Shown here one piece after another: positions 25,020-33,621 of a DNA stretch of 64,000 bases. How positions within the stretch are numbered: position 1 is the first letter of the stretch; every line of letters begins with the position of its first letter. This DNA comes from Pseudoxanthomonas sp. YR558 (GTDB lineage: Bacteria; Pseudomonadota; Gammaproteobacteria; Xanthomonadales; Xanthomonadaceae). Both the position numbers and the translations under genes were made by a program. Location of the stretch: assembly GCF_900116385.1 (NCBI RefSeq), contig NZ_FPCI01000001.1:1054001-1118000 (forward strand). Direction: 5' to 3'. Below the pieces are notes generated by a model. It ran no database searches and was not told the origin of the DNA. It saw only the letters and a program-made list of their open reading frames with translations.

Positions 25020-25936
25020 CAGCGTGACGATGCACCGCGCACGACCTCGGCGGCTACATCGGCGACCAGGCCACGCAACCACTGGTGCGCCGGATCGTGG
25101 CGATACCGCACGTGCCATGCCATCTCCAGCGGGAACGTACCCAGGTCGACCGGCGCGGGTAGCACCTTCAGGCGCGGATCGCGCGCCAGGTGCGCACAGA
25201 TCAGTTTCGGCAGCGTTGCGCAGTAGTCGGTGGCGGCCACCAATTCGGGGATCGACAGGAAGTGGGTCACCGACACGACCACGTCGCGGCGCAGCCCCTG
25301 CTTCTCCAACGCCTGGAACAGGCCCGCACGCAGTTTCCCGGGCGGCAGCACGTTGACGTGCTTGAGCTGTTCGTACTGCGACTTGGATAGCCGCTTGTTG
25401 ACCACGGGATGGTCCGCGCGCACCACGCAGGCCAGTCCGTCGTCCATCAGGTGCTGCACCACCAGATTGTCGGGGGGCGCCACGATGCGCCCCAGCACCA
25501 TCGCGGTCTCGCCGGAGATCGCACCGGTCTCGGCCAAGTCTGTGCCGTAGGGTGTCAGCCGCAGCCGGATGCCGGGGGCGCGTTCGCGCAGCCGCGCGAC
25601 GATGGCGGGCACGAGTACGAACTCGACATAGCTGTTCGGCGCCAGCGTGAAGAGGCGCTCCGCCTTCGCCGGATCGAATTGCTGCTGCCCCAGCACCAGC
25701 GCATCCACCTGTGACAGCGCGGCGGCGATACCGGGTGCGAGTTCGACCGCCTTCTGCGTCGGCTGCATGCCGTACCGCTCGCGAATGAACAACGGGTCCT
25801 GCAGCGTGTCGCGCAGGCGTGCCAATGCATTCGACAGCGCCGGCTGGGTGATGCCCAGTCGCTCGGCCGCGCGGGTGACGTTGCGCTCTTCCATCAGCGC
25901 GAGGAACACCGGCAGGAGGTTGAGGTCGTAGCGCAC
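25019..25936 (-). CDS. LysR-family transcriptional regulator
   Basis: 305 residues starting at GTG 25936 (no in-frame ATG upstream). N-terminus D-L-N-L-L-P-V-F-L-A-L-M-E-E-R-N-V-T-R-A-A-E-R-L-G-I-T-Q-P-A-L is the NodD/PcpR-like LysR subgroup helix-turn-helix (about 5-60). The effector domain covers about 90-300. It is divergent from an Old Yellow Enzyme/aldo-keto reductase pair, and a near-perfect palindrome lies in the 141-bp gap, so it most likely controls those enzymes. Confidence 0.9.
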   Translation of the reverse strand: MRYDLNLLPVFLALMEERNVTRAAERLGITQPALSNALARLRDTLQDPLFIRERYGMQPTQKAVELAPGIAAALSQVDALVLGQQQFDPAKAERLFTLAPNSYVEFVLVPAIVARLRERAPGIRLRLTPYGTDLAETGAISGETAMVLGRIVAPPDNLVVQHLMDDGLACVVRADHPVVNKRLSKSQYEQLKHVNVLPPGKLRAGLFQALEKQGLRRDVVVSVTHFLSIPELVAATDYCATLPKLICAHLARDPRLKVLPAPVDLGTFPLEMAWHVRYRHDPAHQWLRGLVADVAAEVVRGASSR

Positions 25937-25944
25937 CCAGTCAT

Positions 25945-25972
25945 ATTGAATTTTATATATCTGAAATTCAAT
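25945..25972. promoter_or_regulatory. Palindromic LysR operator between lysR and the OYE gene
   Basis: Perfect 9-bp arms ATTGAATTT (25945-25953) and AAATTCAAT (25964-25972) around a 10-bp AT-rich centre, beginning 9 bp upstream of the lysR start. A second, weaker CAATT-N4-AATTG repeat overlaps at 25969-25982. The strong AT content stands out from the GC-rich surroundings. Confidence 0.65.
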
Positions 25973-26077
25973 TAATAAATTGGATGAATGCTTTGCAGAC
26001 GCGCATCCTGCCTTCCAACCGGCGGGGCGCCGGCACGCGAAGGCGCCCCTCCCCGTCCTCTCCCCAGGAGTATCGCC

Positions 26078-27187
26078 ATGTCATCCGCCGCCCCGCTTCC
26101 CGCCTTGTTCTCTCCCACCCGCCTCGGTGCCATCGAGGTCCGCAACCGCATTGCGATGGCGCCGCTCACCCGTTCGCGCGCCGGCATGGATGGTGTGCAG
26201 ACGCCGCTGGCCATCGAGTACTACCGCCAGCGCGCATCGGCCGGCCTGATCGTCACCGAAGCCACCAACATCTCCCGCCAGGGCCGCGGCTATGCGTACA
26301 CGCCGGGCCTCTACTCCGATGCGCATGTCGCCGCATGGAAGTCGGTGACCGACGCCGTGCATGCCGAAGGCGGGCGCATCGTCGTGCAGCTGTGGCACGT
26401 GGGCCGCATGTCGCACAGCAGCCTGCAGGAAGGCGGGGCGGCGCCGGTGGCGCCTTCCGCGATCCAGGCGGGCGGTAGCGTGTTCACCGAAGCCGGCCAT
26501 CAGCCGCCGACGATGCCGCGCGCCCTCGCCACCGATGAGATCGCCGCCATCATCGAGGACTACCGGCAGGCGGCGATCCGCGCCAAGGCGGCCGGATTCG
26601 ACGGCGTGGAAGTGCACGCCGCCAACGGCTACCTGCTGGAGCAGTTCCTGCGCGACAGCACCAACCATCGCGACGACCGCTACGGCGGCTCGCTGGAGAA
26701 CCGTGCGCGCCTGCGGCTGGAAGTCACCGCTGCGGTGGCCGACGTGTGGGGTGCCGACCGTGTGGGCCTGCGGCTGTCGCCGCTGTCCACCGCCGTGGGC
26801 GACACGCCGCTGGACAGCCGCACGATGGAGACGCACCTGTATGTCGCCCGCCGCCTGGGCGAGATGGGACTGGCCTACCTGCATGTGGTCGAGGGCCAGC
26901 TGCACGCCGGCAACGGCGCCGACGCCTTCGACGTGCAGGCCTTGCGCGCCGCTTTCGGAGGCGCGTACATCGGCAACAACGGCTACGACCGGCAGCGCGC
27001 GCTCGACGCCACCGCCAACGGTCACGCCGACATGATCGCCTTCGGCAAGCCTTTCATCGGAAACCCCGATCTGGTCGAACGCCTGCGCACCGATGCGCCG
27101 CTGTTCGATGCACCCTTGTCCGCCTACTTCGGGGGTAGTGCCGAAGGCTATACGCACTTCACCCTGCCCGAGGCCGTCGCGGCCTGA
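26078..27187 (+). CDS. Old Yellow Enzyme family alkene/N-ethylmaleimide reductase
   Basis: 369 residues, FMN-dependent TIM barrel. Signatures: R-I-A-M-A-P-L-T-R-S-R (24-34), Q-L-W-H-V-G-R (104-110), the substrate-binding pair His180 and Asn183 in V-E-V-H-A-A-N-G-Y-L-L, D-D-R-Y-G-G-S-L-E-N-R, and near the end I-A-F-G-K-P-F-I-G-N-P-D-L. It reduces activated C=C bonds of electrophiles with NAD(P)H. CCAGGAGTATCGCC gives a good ribosome site. It is followed 43 bp later by an aldo/keto reductase, suggesting a shared detoxification role under the divergent LysR. Confidence 0.92.
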   Translation: MSSAAPLPALFSPTRLGAIEVRNRIAMAPLTRSRAGMDGVQTPLAIEYYRQRASAGLIVTEATNISRQGRGYAYTPGLYSDAHVAAWKSVTDAVHAEGGRIVVQLWHVGRMSHSSLQEGGAAPVAPSAIQAGGSVFTEAGHQPPTMPRALATDEIAAIIEDYRQAAIRAKAAGFDGVEVHAANGYLLEQFLRDSTNHRDDRYGGSLENRARLRLEVTAAVADVWGADRVGLRLSPLSTAVGDTPLDSRTMETHLYVARRLGEMGLAYLHVVEGQLHAGNGADAFDVQALRAAFGGAYIGNNGYDRQRALDATANGHADMIAFGKPFIGNPDLVERLRTDAPLFDAPLSAYFGGSAEGYTHFTLPEAVAA

Positions 27188-27230
27188 CCGCAAGCACCTT
27201 CATTCACGCTCACGCATCCAGGAGTCCACC

Positions 27231-28244
27231 ATGTCCCTCCACGACCTGCTCCCCGGCAAGCTCGGCTTCGGTACCGCCCCGCTCGGCAACATGTTCCGCG
27301 ACATCCCGGAGGCGGAAGCGCGCGCCACCGTCGACGCGGCCTGGAACGACGGCATCCGCTACTTCGACAACGCCCCGTTCTACGGCGCCGGCCTGGCCGA
27401 ACTGCGCATGGGCGAAGCGCTGGCCGACAAGCCACGCGATGCCTACGTCATCAGCACCAAAGTCGGGCGCCTGATCCTGGACGAGGTGGAAGACGTCAGC
27501 GCGCGCGACCTCGGCGAGAAGGGCGACGTCTTCAAGTACGGCCGCCCCAACAAGATCGTCAACGACTACTCCTACGACGCCACCTTGCGCTCGATCGACG
27601 ACAGCCTCGCCCGCCTGAAGACCGACCGCATCGAGATCGCCTGGGTCCACGATATCGCGCAGGACTTTTACGGCGACGACTGGCTGGCGATGTTCGAAAG
27701 CGCGCGTACCGGCGCCTTCCGCGCGTTGGACCGCCTGCGCGACGAGGGCGTCATCCAGGCGTGGGGCCTGGGCGTGAACCGGGTAGAGCCGATCGAACTG
27801 CTGCTGGACCTGGAAGGCCCGCGTCCGGATGGCTTCCTGTTGGCGGGCCGTTACACGCTGCTGGACCACGGCCGCGCCCTGCAGCGGGTGATGCCGAAGG
27901 TCGCCGAACGCGGTCTCGGCATCGTCGTCGGCGGACCCTACAGCTCGGGTGCGCTAGTCGGTGGACCGAACTTCGAATACGCGCCGGCCACGCCGCAGAT
28001 CCTCGACAAGGTGGCGCGCATCAAGGCGCTGGCCGACCGCCACGGCATCAGCATGAAAGCGGCGGGTCTGCAGTTCGTGCTGGCCAATCCCGCCGTTGCC
28101 GCCGTCATCCCCGGTGCGAGCAAACCCGGTCGCATCGCCGAGGACCGCGCCGCGCTGCGGGAAGTCGTCCCCGTGCAGTTCTGGCGCGACTTGCGCAGCG
28201 CCGGCCTGGTTTCCGCGGACGCGCCGCTACCGGGTATCGGCTGA
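27231..28244 (+). CDS. Aldo/keto reductase (D-threo-aldose 1-dehydrogenase-like)
   Basis: 337 residues. Catalytic tetrad visible: Asp46 (Y-F-D-N-A-P), Tyr51 (F-Y-G-A-G), Lys77 (S-T-K-V-G-R) and His140 (W-V-H-D). The insert V-F-K-Y-G-R-P-N-K-I-V-N-D-Y-S-Y-D is typical of the D-threo-aldose/L-fucose/pyridoxal dehydrogenase branch. The C-terminus has the NADP-binding I-P-G-A-S-K-P-G-R-I-A-E-D. Ribosome site CCAGGAGTCCACC. Downstream partner of the Old Yellow Enzyme gene. Confidence 0.9.
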   Translation: MSLHDLLPGKLGFGTAPLGNMFRDIPEAEARATVDAAWNDGIRYFDNAPFYGAGLAELRMGEALADKPRDAYVISTKVGRLILDEVEDVSARDLGEKGDVFKYGRPNKIVNDYSYDATLRSIDDSLARLKTDRIEIAWVHDIAQDFYGDDWLAMFESARTGAFRALDRLRDEGVIQAWGLGVNRVEPIELLLDLEGPRPDGFLLAGRYTLLDHGRALQRVMPKVAERGLGIVVGGPYSSGALVGGPNFEYAPATPQILDKVARIKALADRHGISMKAAGLQFVLANPAVAAVIPGASKPGRIAEDRAALREVVPVQFWRDLRSAGLVSADAPLPGIG

Positions 28245-28340
28245 TCGCACGCCCGCTCTGCCAGACAAGAAGTCGTTTGAGGCCGCACGACGCTGAGGCG
28301 ATCCGCGACCGCCTCCGCGAGGTCCCGGACGAGGACGCCG

Positions 28341-29012
28341 CTACAACTTGAACAACGGCTGCAAGCGCCGCGCCAGCCAGCCGGGGAAGCGCAACGGCGC
28401 ATCGAGGGCGGACACGCAGATGCACGCCGTACCGGGCACGGTGACCGGCTGGTGTTCGACATCGCTGTCGAGGTCGGCCACATCGCCGGGCGCGAAGTGG
28501 CCCAGCGCATCGTGGTACGCCCCGCGCAGGATCTGGGTCAGCTCGGTGCCGCCGTGGCTGTGCACCGGCATGCTGCGGCCAGGACCGATCTTCAGCATGA
28601 GCAGCGTGCCGGTCTTCGTGTCGGCCGCGCGTATGCAATGCACGCCGGGCGCCATCCAGCGCCACTTCAGCGCGCGATACGACGTGCCGAAGTACGGCTG
28701 CAACGGCGCAGGCAGTCGATCGTCGTCTTCGTACGGCGCCGCCTTCGGTGCGGGCGGGGCGGGCTCGGGCAGCGGTGCATCGAGCTGCTCCAGCATGGCG
28801 GCGCGCAGGCCGGCCAGGCGCGACGTGGACGCCGCGACCGGCTGCTGGTGCTCGACCAGCTGGCCACCGATGCGTTCTGCCTCCTGCACGCGCGCGCGAC
28901 AGTGCGCGCAGGTTTCCAGGTGGGTGGCGGCGACGACCGCCACTTCCACCGCCAGCGCGCCGGCGGCGTAGCTGACCACGGTGGAAGGATCGAGATGGTG
29001 GTGCGGATTCAC
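28341..29012 (-). CDS. chrR: ChrR-type anti-sigma factor (zinc ASD plus cupin)
   Basis: 223 residues. It starts at GTG 29012, overlapping the sigma-factor stop by 4 bp (GTGA), with AAGGGGGC upstream. The N-terminal anti-sigma domain has His6, His31, Cys35 and Cys38, the same numbering as the zinc ligands reported for Rhodobacter ChrR. The cupin domain (about 105-215) has His151, His153, Glu157 and His187, plus a C-I-C pair (Cys197, Cys199). In the family, zinc-bound ChrR holds the sigma factor inactive and singlet oxygen or organic peroxide triggers release. All key residues are present. Confidence 0.92.
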   Translation of the reverse strand: MNPHHHLDPSTVVSYAAGALAVEVAVVAATHLETCAHCRARVQEAERIGGQLVEHQQPVAASTSRLAGLRAAMLEQLDAPLPEPAPPAPKAAPYEDDDRLPAPLQPYFGTSYRALKWRWMAPGVHCIRAADTKTGTLLMLKIGPGRSMPVHSHGGTELTQILRGAYHDALGHFAPGDVADLDSDVEHQPVTVPGTACICVSALDAPLRFPGWLARRLQPLFKL

Positions 29013-29635
29013 GGCTGCCCCCTTACCTGGCCCTGCAGGCGCAGGAACGCGCGCCGCAGGTGCGACTTCACCGTGCCCAGCGGCATGTCGAGTTCATCGG
29101 AAATTTCCTGGTGGCTCTTGGCTTCGAAATACGACATGCGCATCAGGCGCGCCTGGATCGCCGGCAATTCGTCGATGCGACGCCGCAGGTCCACGTGCTC
29201 GGCATAGTCCTCGGCGGTGGAGAACGGCCGCGCGAGATCCTCGTCGCTCACCGCGTCCCCTTCCTCCAGCACCTGCACCCAGCCGGGCTCGCGCCGCACG
29301 CGGTCGATATGCAGGTTGCGGCCGATGCGGAACAGCCAGGTCGACACCGCGCCCTGGTGCGGGTCGTACATCGCGGCGCGCTGCCACAACCGCAGCAACG
29401 CTTCCTGCGCGAGATCCTCGGCGACCGTCTCGGCGTTGCCCAGGCCGCGCAAGTACAGGCACAGCCGCGGCATGAAGTGATCGTACAGCCGCAGGAAGCT
29501 TGCACGGTCGCGCAGCCGCGCGACGGCGACCATGTCGCCGGCCCAGTCATGGGCATCCCGCGATGAAGGCGTGGGCGTGGACACCGGCCGGGTCGTCCCG
29601 GGGGACGACGGTCTCCTTGTGAAGTCGGACGGCAT
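29009..29635 (-). CDS. rpoE: ECF RNA polymerase sigma factor (RpoE/ECF11-like, ChrR partner)
   Basis: 208 residues from ATG 29635. An earlier ATG at 29662 lies only a few bases from the predicted transcription start, so I prefer the later one. Region 2 spans about 45-110 with D-L-A-Q-E-A-L-L-R-L-W (74-84) and T-W-L-F-R-I-G-R-N (99-107). Region 4 (about 155-205) has E-I-S-D-E-L-D-M-P-L-G-T-V-K-S-H-L-R-R-A. The first 30 residues are Pro/Ser-rich. It is translationally coupled to chrR. Its own upstream region carries the same motif found before two target genes, so it is probably autoregulated. Confidence 0.92.
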   Translation of the reverse strand: MPSDFTRRPSSPGTTRPVSTPTPSSRDAHDWAGDMVAVARLRDRASFLRLYDHFMPRLCLYLRGLGNAETVAEDLAQEALLRLWQRAAMYDPHQGAVSTWLFRIGRNLHIDRVRREPGWVQVLEEGDAVSDEDLARPFSTAEDYAEHVDLRRRIDELPAIQARLMRMSYFEAKSHQEISDELDMPLGTVKSHLRRAFLRLQGQVRGQP

Positions 29636-29676
29636 GGTAAGCCAGGGATCCCGATGTGGCATGTGATGGCGGCGTC

Positions 29677-29703
29677 TACGCGGGACGGGGCGACTTGGAT
29701 GCA
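29677..29703 (-). promoter_or_regulatory. Predicted ECF promoter of rpoE-chrR
   Basis: On the minus strand: TGCATCC (29703-29697), 16-bp spacer, CGTA (29680-29677). The same motif with identical spacing occurs before the divergent gene at 29768 and before the desaturase gene. Predicted start near 29669 gives a leader of about 34 nt. Confidence 0.7.
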
Positions 29704-29711
29704 CCCCGCCC

Positions 29712-29738
29712 TGCATCCGTCCCGACGCCCCGCACGTA
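29712..29738 (+). promoter_or_regulatory. Predicted ECF promoter of the periplasmic protein gene
   Basis: TGCATCC (29712-29718), 16-bp spacer, CGTA followed by TA (29735-29740). It is arranged back-to-back with the rpoE promoter. Confidence 0.7.
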
Positions 29739-29767
29739 TAGCCGCCGTGCCCCTGGAAGGATGACCG

Positions 29768-30547
29768 ATGCGTGCATGCCGTGCCCTGCTGGGTCTTGCC
29801 CTCGCCTGCCTGGCGATCCCTGCTGGCGCCAGCGCGGACATCCTGCGTCAGGAGGCCCGGGCTTATGCGCGCAAGAGCGATACGCTGCTGTACCGCGAAT
29901 CGCACTGGCGCTACCGGCAGGACGGGCTCGCCCACCGGCTGGTGCTCTACCGCTGCCCCGACGGCCGCGCCTTCGCGCGCAAGACCGTGGTGGAGCGCGC
30001 GTCGGCGCAGGCGCCGGACTTCGATTTCGAGGATGCCCGCGACGGCTACCGCGAAGGCGTGCGCACCGGCCCGCGGGGTCGCACCGTCTATGTACGCCCC
30101 TCGGCCGACGCGACCGCGCGCGAACGCGCGATCACGCTGCCTGCCGGCGGCGTGATCGACGCCGGCTTCGACGCGAGCGTCCGCCTGCACTGGGATGCGC
30201 TGCGCGCCGGCCGCGAAGTCGACCAACCTTTCCTGCTGCCCAGCCGCATGGCCTTCGTCCCGATCAGCCTGCGCCCGGGCACGGCGCTGCGCTGGCAGGG
30301 CATCCCTGCGCAACGCCTGACGATGCGGCTGGACCGTTGGTACGGCTTCATCGCGCCGACGATGCAACTGACCTATGCCGATGCGGACCAACGCCTGCTC
30401 GAATTCGCCGGCATCGCGACCATTCGCGACGCCGCGGGCAATCACCAGGATGTGCGCATCGTCTTTCCCGATCCGGCCGCACCCGCCGACGCCGATGCGC
30501 TCGGCCGCGCGCGCGCGACACCGCTGGTGCGCACCTGCGGGCAATGA
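29768..30547 (+). CDS. Exported protein of unknown function in the ECF-ChrR regulon
   Basis: 259 residues. Sec signal [20 protein letters not shown] with likely cleavage after A-S-A (about 24). GGAAGG precedes the ATG by 7 nt. The mature protein starts [10 protein letters not shown] and has repeated beta-strand-like segments ([25 protein letters not shown]). Two cysteines (C-P-D-G and the terminal T-C-G-Q) may pair. I recognise no domain. Its place as first gene opposite rpoE-chrR suggests a periplasmic lipid- or oxidation-related role. Confidence 0.75.
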   Translation: MRACRALLGLALACLAIPAGASADILRQEARAYARKSDTLLYRESHWRYRQDGLAHRLVLYRCPDGRAFARKTVVERASAQAPDFDFEDARDGYREGVRTGPRGRTVYVRPSADATARERAITLPAGGVIDAGFDASVRLHWDALRAGREVDQPFLLPSRMAFVPISLRPGTALRWQGIPAQRLTMRLDRWYGFIAPTMQLTYADADQRLLEFAGIATIRDAAGNHQDVRIVFPDPAAPADADALGRARATPLVRTCGQ

Positions 30548-30557
30548 GCCCATCGCC

Positions 30558-30584
30558 TGCATCCGATTGCGTCTGTCCTGCGTA
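30558..30584 (+). promoter_or_regulatory. Predicted ECF promoter of the desaturase operon
   Basis: TGCATCC (30558-30564), 16-bp spacer, CGTAAG (30581-30586). Third copy of the motif. From ATCC the distance to TAAG is 18 bp, which resembles the TGATC...TAAGA form I recall for Rhodobacter RpoE. Confidence 0.72.
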
Positions 30585-30611
30585 AGCCCCTCCAACGCAG
30601 CGGAGAACGTC

Positions 30612-31562
30612 ATGCCGGCCAGTGCTTCCCCCACCCGCACGACGGCAACGCGCCTGTCCACGCTGTCGCGCTGGTTCGACACCGAGGCGCGCGCGGACGA
30701 TGACGCCGCGCAGGCGGGGCGCATCGACTGGCTGCGCGCGATCCCCTTCCTCGGCATGCATCTGGCCTGCGTGGCGGTGCTGTGGGTCGGTGTGTCACCC
30801 ATCGCCGTGATCGTGGCCGTGGCGCTGTACGCCGTGCGCATGTTCGCGATCACCGCGTTCTATCACCGCTACTTCTCGCACCGCACGTTCCGCACCTCGC
30901 GCGTGCTGCAGTTCGTGTTCGCGCTGATCGGCGCGTCCAGCGTGCAGCGTGGGCCGCTCTGGTGGGCGGCGCACCATCGCAATCACCACCGGCACGCCGA
31001 TACCGCGGCCGATCCGCATTCGCCGAACCAGCACGGCTTCTGGTGGAGCCACGCGGGCTGGTTCCTGACCCGGGGCGGCTTCCGTACCGACTGGTCGCGC
31101 ATCCCCGACCTGGCCGGCTATCCGGAACTGCGCTGGCTGGACCGCTACGACACCGTCGTGCCCGTAGTGTTGGCGGCCGCGCTGTTCGGCATCGGCATGT
31201 TGCTGGAGCGCCTGGCGCCGGGCCTCGGCACGAATGGCCCGCAGTTGCTGGTGTGGGGGTTCTTCATCTCCACGGTGGCGCTCTTCCATGCCACCGTCAC
31301 CATCAACTCGCTGGCGCACCGCTTCGGCCGTCGCCGCTTCGACACCCGCGACGACAGCCGCAACAACCTCTGGCTGGCGCTGCTGACCTTCGGCGAAGGC
31401 TGGCACAACAACCACCACTTCTTCCCCGGCACCGCGCGCCAGGGCTTCCGCTGGTGGGAAATCGACCTGACCTGGTACGGCCTGCGCACGCTCGCGCTGC
31501 TGGGGCTGGTGCGCGATCTGAAGCCCGTGCCCGCGTGGGTGCTGGCCAAGGCGAGGCGCTGA
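30612..31562 (+). CDS. Membrane fatty-acid (acyl-CoA type) desaturase
   Basis: 316 residues with four or five membrane helices. Three histidine boxes for the di-iron site are present: H-R-Y-F-S-H (85-90), H-H-R-N-H-H (121-126) and H-N-N-H-H (265-269). This is the Delta-9 acyl-CoA/acyl-lipid desaturase family, which puts a cis double bond into acyl chains using O2 and an electron donor. GGAGAACGTC gives the ribosome site. It heads a tightly packed operon, 2 bp from the flavoprotein gene. Desaturation would supply the alkene that the downstream methyltransferases modify. Confidence 0.92.
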   Translation: MPASASPTRTTATRLSTLSRWFDTEARADDDAAQAGRIDWLRAIPFLGMHLACVAVLWVGVSPIAVIVAVALYAVRMFAITAFYHRYFSHRTFRTSRVLQFVFALIGASSVQRGPLWWAAHHRNHHRHADTAADPHSPNQHGFWWSHAGWFLTRGGFRTDWSRIPDLAGYPELRWLDRYDTVVPVVLAAALFGIGMLLERLAPGLGTNGPQLLVWGFFISTVALFHATVTINSLAHRFGRRRFDTRDDSRNNLWLALLTFGEGWHNNHHFFPGTARQGFRWWEIDLTWYGLRTLALLGLVRDLKPVPAWVLAKARR

Positions 31563-31564
31563 GC

Positions 31565-32848
31565 ATGCGCATCGCCGTCATCGGCTCCGGGATCGCCGGC
31601 CTGGCCTCGGCCTGGTGGCTGTCGCAACGGCACGAGGTCGTGCTGTTCGAAGCCAACGACTACCTGGGCGGCCACACCCACACGCACACCGTCGAACAGG
31701 CCGGGCGCGGGTACCGCATCGACAGCGGCTTCATCGTGTTCAACCCCGAGCACTATCCGCTGCTGTGCGGCCTGTTCGACGAACTCGGCGTGGCCTCGCA
31801 GCCGACCACGATGAGCTTCTCGGTGCACAGCGAACGCAGCGGCGTGGAGTACAACGCCACCTCGCTGGCCACGCTGTTCTGCCAGCGCCGCAACCTGGTG
31901 TCGCCGCGCTTCTGGGGCATGCTGCGCGACCTCGCGCGCTTCTATCGCGAAGCGCCTGCCTTGCTGGACGGCGACGAAGCGGGGCCGACCCTGGGCGAGT
32001 ACCTGCAACGCGGCGGCTACGGCGCTGCGTTCCGCGACGAGCACCTGGTGCCGATGGCGTCGGCACTGTGGTCGTCGCCGCCGCAGGGCATCCTCGCGTT
32101 CCCGGCGCGCTACCTGGTCCAGTTCATGGCCAATCACCACATGCTGACGCTGGGCGAGCGTTCGCCCTGGCGCGTGGTGACCGGCGGCTCGGCGACGTAT
32201 GTGGACGCGCTGCGGGCCCGCTGGCGCGTGCAGGAGCGCGTGTCCTGCCCCGTGCTCGCGGTGCGGCGCGACGCAGAGGGCGTGGATGTCGATACCCTTC
32301 AGGGCCGCGAACGCTTCGACCATGTCGTGATGGCCGGCCACAGCGACGACATGCTCGCGCTGCTGCACGATGCCGATGCGCGCGAACGCGACGTGCTGGG
32401 CGCCATCCGCTACCAGTCCAACGACACGGTGCTGCACACGGACGCACGCCTGCTGCCGCGCAACCGCAAGGCGTGGGCCGCCTGGAACGCGCATGTGCCG
32501 CGCGACCCGTCGGCGCCCTGCACCGTCAGCTACTGCATGAACCTGCTGCAGGACGTGCCCTCGCCGGCGCCGTTCGTGGTCACGCTCAACCGCAGCGAGG
32601 CCATCGATCCGGCCCGTATCCTGCGCCGCATGCACTACCGTCACCCGGTCTACGACCAGGCGATGGTCGCGGCGCAGGCCCGCAAGGCGGAGATCCAGGG
32701 GCATCGCCGTACCTGGTTCGCGGGCGCGTACTGGGGATGGGGCTTCCACGAAGACGGCATCCGCAGCGCGCGCGCGTTGGTGGATGCGTTCGAGGCGCAG
32801 CCGCCGACGACAACGGCGCTGCGGCACGCCGAGGCCGTGCCGGCATGA
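31565..32848 (+). CDS. FAD-dependent amine-oxidase-like protein (COG2907)
   Basis: 427 residues. N-terminal dinucleotide-binding motif V-I-G-S-G-I-A-G-L-A-S-A-W (5-17) and then F-E-A-N-D-Y-L-G-G-H-T (FAD ribose Glu and GGHT). Conserved R-I-D-S-G-F-I-V-F-N-P-E-H-Y and, near the end, W-F-A-G-A-Y-W-G-W-G-F-H-E-D-G. This COG2907 group is regularly linked to cfa-type genes and ChrR regulons. It may oxidise or desaturate modified acyl chains; the substrate is unproven. Its ATG is 2 bp after the desaturase stop, and its own stop overlaps the DUF1365 start. Confidence 0.9.
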   Translation: MRIAVIGSGIAGLASAWWLSQRHEVVLFEANDYLGGHTHTHTVEQAGRGYRIDSGFIVFNPEHYPLLCGLFDELGVASQPTTMSFSVHSERSGVEYNATSLATLFCQRRNLVSPRFWGMLRDLARFYREAPALLDGDEAGPTLGEYLQRGGYGAAFRDEHLVPMASALWSSPPQGILAFPARYLVQFMANHHMLTLGERSPWRVVTGGSATYVDALRARWRVQERVSCPVLAVRRDAEGVDVDTLQGRERFDHVVMAGHSDDMLALLHDADARERDVLGAIRYQSNDTVLHTDARLLPRNRKAWAAWNAHVPRDPSAPCTVSYCMNLLQDVPSPAPFVVTLNRSEAIDPARILRRMHYRHPVYDQAMVAAQARKAEIQGHRRTWFAGAYWGWGFHEDGIRSARALVDAFEAQPPTTTALRHAEAVPA

Positions 32849-33621
32849 ACGCGCCGCTCGCCAGTGCCGTTTACGAAGGCTGGGTGCGGCATCGCCGGCA
32901 TGCGCCGCGGCCGCACGCCTTCCGCTATCGGATGGCGCAGCTCTACCTGGACCTGGACGAACTCGATCGCGTGTTCGACGGACGCTGGCTGTGGTCGGTC
33001 GAACGCCGCAACCTGGCCGCGTTCCATCGCAGCGACTACCTGGCACCGCACGACCAGCCACTCGCCGAGGCGGTGCGCGACCGCGTGGCACGGCAGCTGG
33101 GATACCGTCCGACGGGTCCGGTGCGGTTGCTCACCCACCTGCGCTATGCGGGCTACGTCTTCAATCCAGTGAGCTTCTACTACTGCTTCCAGCCCGATGG
33201 CACCACGCTGGATGCCGTGCTCGCGGAGATCACCAACACGCCCTGGCGCGAGCGGCACAGTTACGTGTTGCCGGTGCGCGACGGTGCGCCTTATGGCGAT
33301 GGCTGGGAATGGGGGTTCGACAAGGCCTTCCATGTCTCGCCGTTCCTGCCGATGGAGTGCGACTACCGCTGGCGCTTCACCCTGCCGGACGACGCCTTGC
33401 GCGTGCACATGCAGGTGGACCGCGAGGGCCAGCGCGCTTTCGACGCCACCCTCACCCTGCTGCGCCGACCCTTGGACGGCGCCTCGCTGGCGCGCGTGCT
33501 GTGGCGCTACCCGCTGATGACCACCCAGGTGATGACCGGCATCCACTGGCAGGCCCTGCGCCTGTGGCTCAAGCGCACGCCGGTGCACGACCACCCTTCC
33601 CTCGCCCGCGAGACCCCATGA
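32845..33621 (+). CDS. DUF1365 family protein
   Basis: 258 residues. Hallmarks: R-H-R-R-H-A-P-R-P-H-A-F-R-Y-R (16-29), then L-T-H-L-R-Y-A-G-Y-V-F-N-P-V-S-F-Y-Y-C-F (96-115) and F-D-K-A-F-H-V-S-P-F in the middle. It is a soluble protein with a C-terminal hydrophobic patch. DUF1365 genes sit next to COG2907 and cfa genes in many proteobacteria, which suggests a part in acyl-chain modification, but no reaction is established. 4-bp overlaps on both sides (ATGA) imply translational coupling. Confidence 0.9.
   Translation: MNAPLASAVYEGWVRHRRHAPRPHAFRYRMAQLYLDLDELDRVFDGRWLWSVERRNLAAFHRSDYLAPHDQPLAEAVRDRVARQLGYRPTGPVRLLTHLRYAGYVFNPVSFYYCFQPDGTTLDAVLAEITNTPWRERHSYVLPVRDGAPYGDGWEWGFDKAFHVSPFLPMECDYRWRFTLPDDALRVHMQVDREGQRAFDATLTLLRRPLDGASLARVLWRYPLMTTQVMTGIHWQALRLWLKRTPVHDHPSLARETP

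Noticed and set aside
28285..28320. GAGGCG/CGCCTC inverted repeat between the aldo-keto reductase and chrR genes as a terminator.
   Set aside because: Short, imperfect stem and no T-run on either strand.
31145..33091. A minus-strand open frame opposite the desaturase/flavoprotein genes.
   Set aside because: Arg/Ala/His-rich shadow; the plus strand carries His boxes and an FAD motif.
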